From: CAYPZU01 sp964415395 | GTDB taxonomy: Bacteria; Chlamydiota; Chlamydiia; Chlamydiales; SM23-39 | NCBI GenBank assembly: GCA_964415395.1 | Contig: CAYPZU010000047.1 | Location: 1-17,434 of the forward strand | Direction: 5' to 3' | Length of the DNA stretch: 17,434 nucleotides | In this document: positions 15,538 through 17,434 of the stretch, one piece after another | Position numbering within the stretch: the first letter of the stretch is position 1 | How the letters are laid out: each line of letters opens with the position of its first letter | Translations under genes and position numbers: made by a program | Notes under the pieces: generated by a model | What the model was told of the DNA's origin: nothing | Databases searched by the model: none | The model's input: only the letters and a program-made list of their open reading frames with translations

Positions 15538-16275
15538 ATGGTTTTTACGGTCAGCCAGATGGCGGAAATCTCAGGAGTGAGCGTCAGGACGCTCCACTTC
15601 TACGACGAGGAGGGGCTTTTAAAGCCTGCCTATGTCGGGGAGAACGGCTACCGCTACTACGAGGGGGCGCAGCTTCTGAGGCTGCAGCAAATCCTCTTCT
15701 TCCGGGAGCTCAAGTTCGAGCTGAAAGAGATCCGGAGGATTCTGGGGAAAAGCGGCTTCAGCCAGCTCGCGGCCCTGAGTTCCCACAAAAGGGTTTTAGA
15801 GAAGGAGCTGGCAAGGATCCGCCGGCTGATCCGGACCATCGACCGCACAGTCGAACATGTTACGGGACAAAAAACAATGAAAGACAAAGAGATGTTCTAT
15901 GGCTTCAGCCTTGTAAATAGGGGGAAGGGAACTGAATCGTACTACGAGGCCGAAACGGCTGTTCTGACGCGGGTGAAGAAAACCGATATTCCGCGGGAGG
16001 AGATTTTGGAGAAGACGTACGATCTTTTCCGGAAGTTTGTCAAATGTATCGGGAAGGGGCTGAAACCCTCCTCTGCCGAAGTGCAGAAGCTCGTGGGGGA
16101 GCACTACGCCTATGTTCGGCAGTTCCACACCGAGCCGGAGAAGGTTTATCCCGCTCTCGCGCAGCTCTACCGAGAACATCCCGAGTTCAGGAAGCAGATG
16201 GAGCCGTTCCATCAAGATCTGCCCGATTTCCTCTCGGAGGCGATGAAAATCTACTCCGAAAAGGAGTTGGGATAA
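15538..16275 (+). CDS. MerR-family transcriptional regulator with TipAS drug-binding domain
   Basis: A 245-residue regulator. Residues 1-70 are a MerR winged helix-turn-helix: VSQMAEISGVSVRTLHFYDEEGLL, then NGYRYY, then LQQILFFRELKFELKEIRRIL. Residues about 75-110 are the dimerisation coiled coil. From MKDKEMFYGF (114 on) comes a TipAS antibiotic-recognition domain (EVQKLVGEHYAYVRQFHTEPEKVYPALAQLYREHPEFRKQ), to the end at 245; length is normal for TipAL-type proteins. Such proteins bind peptide or other amphipathic drugs and activate multidrug efflux or their own gene. ATG 15538 has AAGGGGAG upstream. An internal ATG at 15877 begins the TipAS part, where the Streptomyces tipA gene has a second start, but its ribosome binding site here is weak. 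No transporter gene is adjacent in the window. Confidence 0.93.
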   Translation: MVFTVSQMAEISGVSVRTLHFYDEEGLLKPAYVGENGYRYYEGAQLLRLQQILFFRELKFELKEIRRILGKSGFSQLAALSSHKRVLEKELARIRRLIRTIDRTVEHVTGQKTMKDKEMFYGFSLVNRGKGTESYYEAETAVLTRVKKTDIPREEILEKTYDLFRKFVKCIGKGLKPSSAEVQKLVGEHYAYVRQFHTEPEKVYPALAQLYREHPEFRKQMEPFHQDLPDFLSEAMKIYSEKELG

Positions 16276-16278
16276 GCG

Positions 16279-16306
16279 AGGGGGCATGCTGCCCCCTTTT
16301 TCTTTG
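16279..16306 (+). terminator. Rho-independent terminator after the MerR-type gene
   Basis: GGGGGCA (16280-16286), loop TGC, TGCCCCC (16290-16296): a 7-bp perfect G/C stem (plus an A-T pair at the base) followed by TTTTTCTTT. It starts three bases after the stop codon. Confidence 0.92.
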
Positions 16307-16359
16307 TGGTTTTTCCGATCTTGAAGTAAACTTCCGCCTTTAAAAAAGGGATGGCCCCC

Positions 16360-17272
16360 ATGAAAACGATCGCTTTTACCGCTTATTTCGCCGCTGCAGT
16401 CGTCAATCTGCAAGCCTATTTTTTCTTTTCCCCCGAGCTGATTCAATCGAACTTGAAAACCTATTCCGAGGAAGAGAAGGCGGGAATCGAGAAAGATCTG
16501 GCGGTGGTCAAAGGCGTCTGTTTTCCCCAAAAGCTCCTGTCTAAGGAACGTCCTGTCTACGTTGCGTCAGCCGGGGCGCCAGGTTCGCGTAAGACGACCA
16601 TTTTGGAAAAATTCCTGAAGACCGAGCCGGGGTATTCCGACTGCATCTATCTCGATCCCGATCCCCGTTCCCTCAAGTACATGGTCCACACCTACCTCCA
16701 ATCGCTGACTCCTTATGTTTGCTCCCAGGCGGAGAGCTACGACGCGGTGATCCGCAACGCCTATGACAAATGGCGCTACGGTTCGACCTACATCTGCGCT
16801 TCGCNNNNNNNNNNAGGCGTTCCAACACCGCTGCGTCGTAGCCCACGGAACAACGCTGACCGGCGATGTCGTTCCAAGTCTTTTGAGGAATGTTAAAGAA
16901 GCTGGCTATGAGATCACGCTTCTCCTTTGCAGCGCCGATGATGCATTCCGGGAGAATGCGATCCGCTACCGGAACGAGGTGCAAAGGTTCTACCAGTCAT
17001 CTCCTGAAGACGCCGTTTCAAAAGGGAAATTCTTCCCGCAGAAGATGGAGACCTATTTCAAATACGCCGACAAGATGCATTTCTACTGGAGCGACGCGCT
17101 CGACCGTCCTGAGCGGCTGGCCGCGAAATGGTCGTCTGGCGAGCTAACCATCCTCGATGAAGATGCCTGGAGCCGGTTTGTCCAAAAATACGAAAGCGAC
17201 CGGGCTCTCCTGCTGACCGAAGGGAAAGTCATTCCCCCCTTCGAAAATTTACTTAATGTTTATGTTAAATAA
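16360..17272 (+). CDS. Zeta-toxin/P-loop kinase-like protein with signal peptide (interrupted by assembly gap)
   Basis: About 300 residues if the gap at 16805-16814 is taken as zero; frame continuity needs a gap of 0 modulo 3. ATG 16360 is preferred to ATG 16351 because AAGGG ends immediately before 16351 but nine bases before 16360. Residues 1 to about 19 look like a signal peptide (MKTIAFTAYFAAAVVNLQA). A Walker A-like GAPGSRKTT (72-80) has R77 where a Gly is usual; YLDPD follows (97-101), matching the zeta D-x-D segment after the P-loop. After the gap, VVAHGTTLTGD, GYEITLLLCSADDAFRENAIRYRNEVQ and basic residues match the zeta-toxin substrate and lid region. Known zeta toxins phosphorylate UDP-GlcNAc and block wall synthesis; whether this one does is unknown. 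No epsilon-type antitoxin gene is adjacent, which argues against an ordinary toxin-antitoxin module. Confidence 0.78.
16805..16814. other. Assembly gap (10 N) inside the zeta-like gene
   Basis: The left flank ends YICAS plus one base (C); the right flank starts AG then GCG TTC CAA (AFQ). The frames join if the missing length is 0 modulo 3. With nothing missing, the joined codon would be CAG (Gln), giving an uninterrupted plausible helix. Confidence 0.95.
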
Positions 17273-17276
17273 TTCG

Positions 17277-17305
17277 TTCTGATAATTGCGTAATTTTGAT
17301 AAAAT
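17277..17305 (+). promoter_or_regulatory. Possible promoter of the 3'-edge gene
   Basis: TTCTGA (17277-17282), 17 bp, TAAAAT (17300-17305). The -10 is good and the -35 weak. A start point about seven bases further would fall almost on ATG 17312, implying a leaderless or near-leaderless message. Confidence 0.3.
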
Positions 17306-17311
17306 CAAGGC

Positions 17312-17434
17312 ATGAAATTTAAATTGCCTCGATTAAAGATTAAAGAAAAATTAAAGCGATTTACTGCGCGAAAGATTAAAAGCCATGATGGGTACGTCCC
17401 TCGCGCATCAAAAAGAAATTTGAAAGAGCTCGCC
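17312..17434 (+). CDS. Start of a highly basic hypothetical protein, truncated by window end
   Basis: Forty-one codons are open to the window edge, beginning MKFKLPRLKIKEKL and containing 15 Lys/Arg. I do not recognise it. ATG 17312 is the first possible start, since an in-frame TAA lies at 17300-17302. AAGG is only one base before the ATG, too close for a normal ribosome binding site. The sequence is more A/T-rich than most of the window. Evidence is limited to the open frame, the composition and the possible promoter upstream. Confidence 0.5.
   Translation, partial: MKFKLPRLKIKEKLKRFTARKIKSHDGYVPRASKRNLKELA

Noticed and set aside
15877..16275. Separate internal translation of the TipAS domain from ATG 15877
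   Set aside because: The position mirrors Streptomyces tipA, but only a weak, distant GGGAC precedes it, so it is not annotated as its own product.
15796..16530. 244-codon minus-strand frame opposite the MerR-type gene
   Set aside because: Antisense to the TipAS domain and runs through the terminator into the next gene; no recognisable product.

Overview
The window most resembles the chromosome of an environmental (amoeba-associated type) member of the Chlamydiota. The main reason is four paralogous MOMP-like (Lpg1974/Legionella_OMP-type) outer-membrane barrels, three of them in tandem. This is inferred from recognised protein families, not from a marker gene. Chlamydial family expansions of this kind are known, but related barrels also occur in Legionella and Coxiella. 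Two 10-N runs (4506-4515, 16805-16814) mark assembly joins, and each cuts through one gene.

Layout. (1) Positions 1-2621: three head-to-tail MOMP-like genes. The first is truncated by the window edge. The second overlaps it and appears to start at a TTG. The third begins one base after the second ends. (2) Positions 2691-10666: a two-partner secretion (type Vb) pair. A roughly 2,090-residue TpsA exoprotein carries a filamentous-haemagglutinin secretion domain followed by about 41 degenerate copies of a roughly 32-residue glycine-rich repeat. Nine bases later comes its TpsB/FhaC-type transporter with POTRA domains and the VRGY motif. All five genes point the same way with small gaps and may be one transcription unit. 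(3) Positions 10688-11865: a class II Fic protein (DUF4172 type) with a C-terminal winged helix. It is preceded by two identical-geometry 31-bp dyads, the second of which buries the ribosome binding site and start codon. (4) Positions 11936-13066: a fourth MOMP-like gene with a cysteine-rich N-terminus and a clear terminator. (5) Positions 13123-14145: an isopenicillin-N-synthase-like 2-oxoglutarate/Fe(II) oxygenase with an apparent signal peptide. (6) Positions 15323-14175 (minus strand): an unrecognised, probably alpha-helical protein with a weak F-box-like segment. (7) Positions 15463-16303: a MerR-family regulator with a TipAS drug-binding domain, its 19-bp-spacer promoter, a 5' leader hairpin and a terminator. 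(8) Positions 16360-17272: a zeta-toxin/P-loop kinase-like protein with an apparent signal peptide, interrupted by the second gap. (9) Position 17312 to the end: the start of a very basic protein.

Taken together, this is an envelope and host-interface region: porin-like barrels, a large secreted or surface repeat protein with its dedicated pore, and several enzymes (Fic, oxygenase, P-loop kinase) that in an intracellular bacterium are plausible effectors or periplasmic proteins. The most notable items are the Fic operator architecture, the repeat exoprotein with a C-terminal cysteine pair, and the two apparently exported versions of normally cytosolic enzyme folds.
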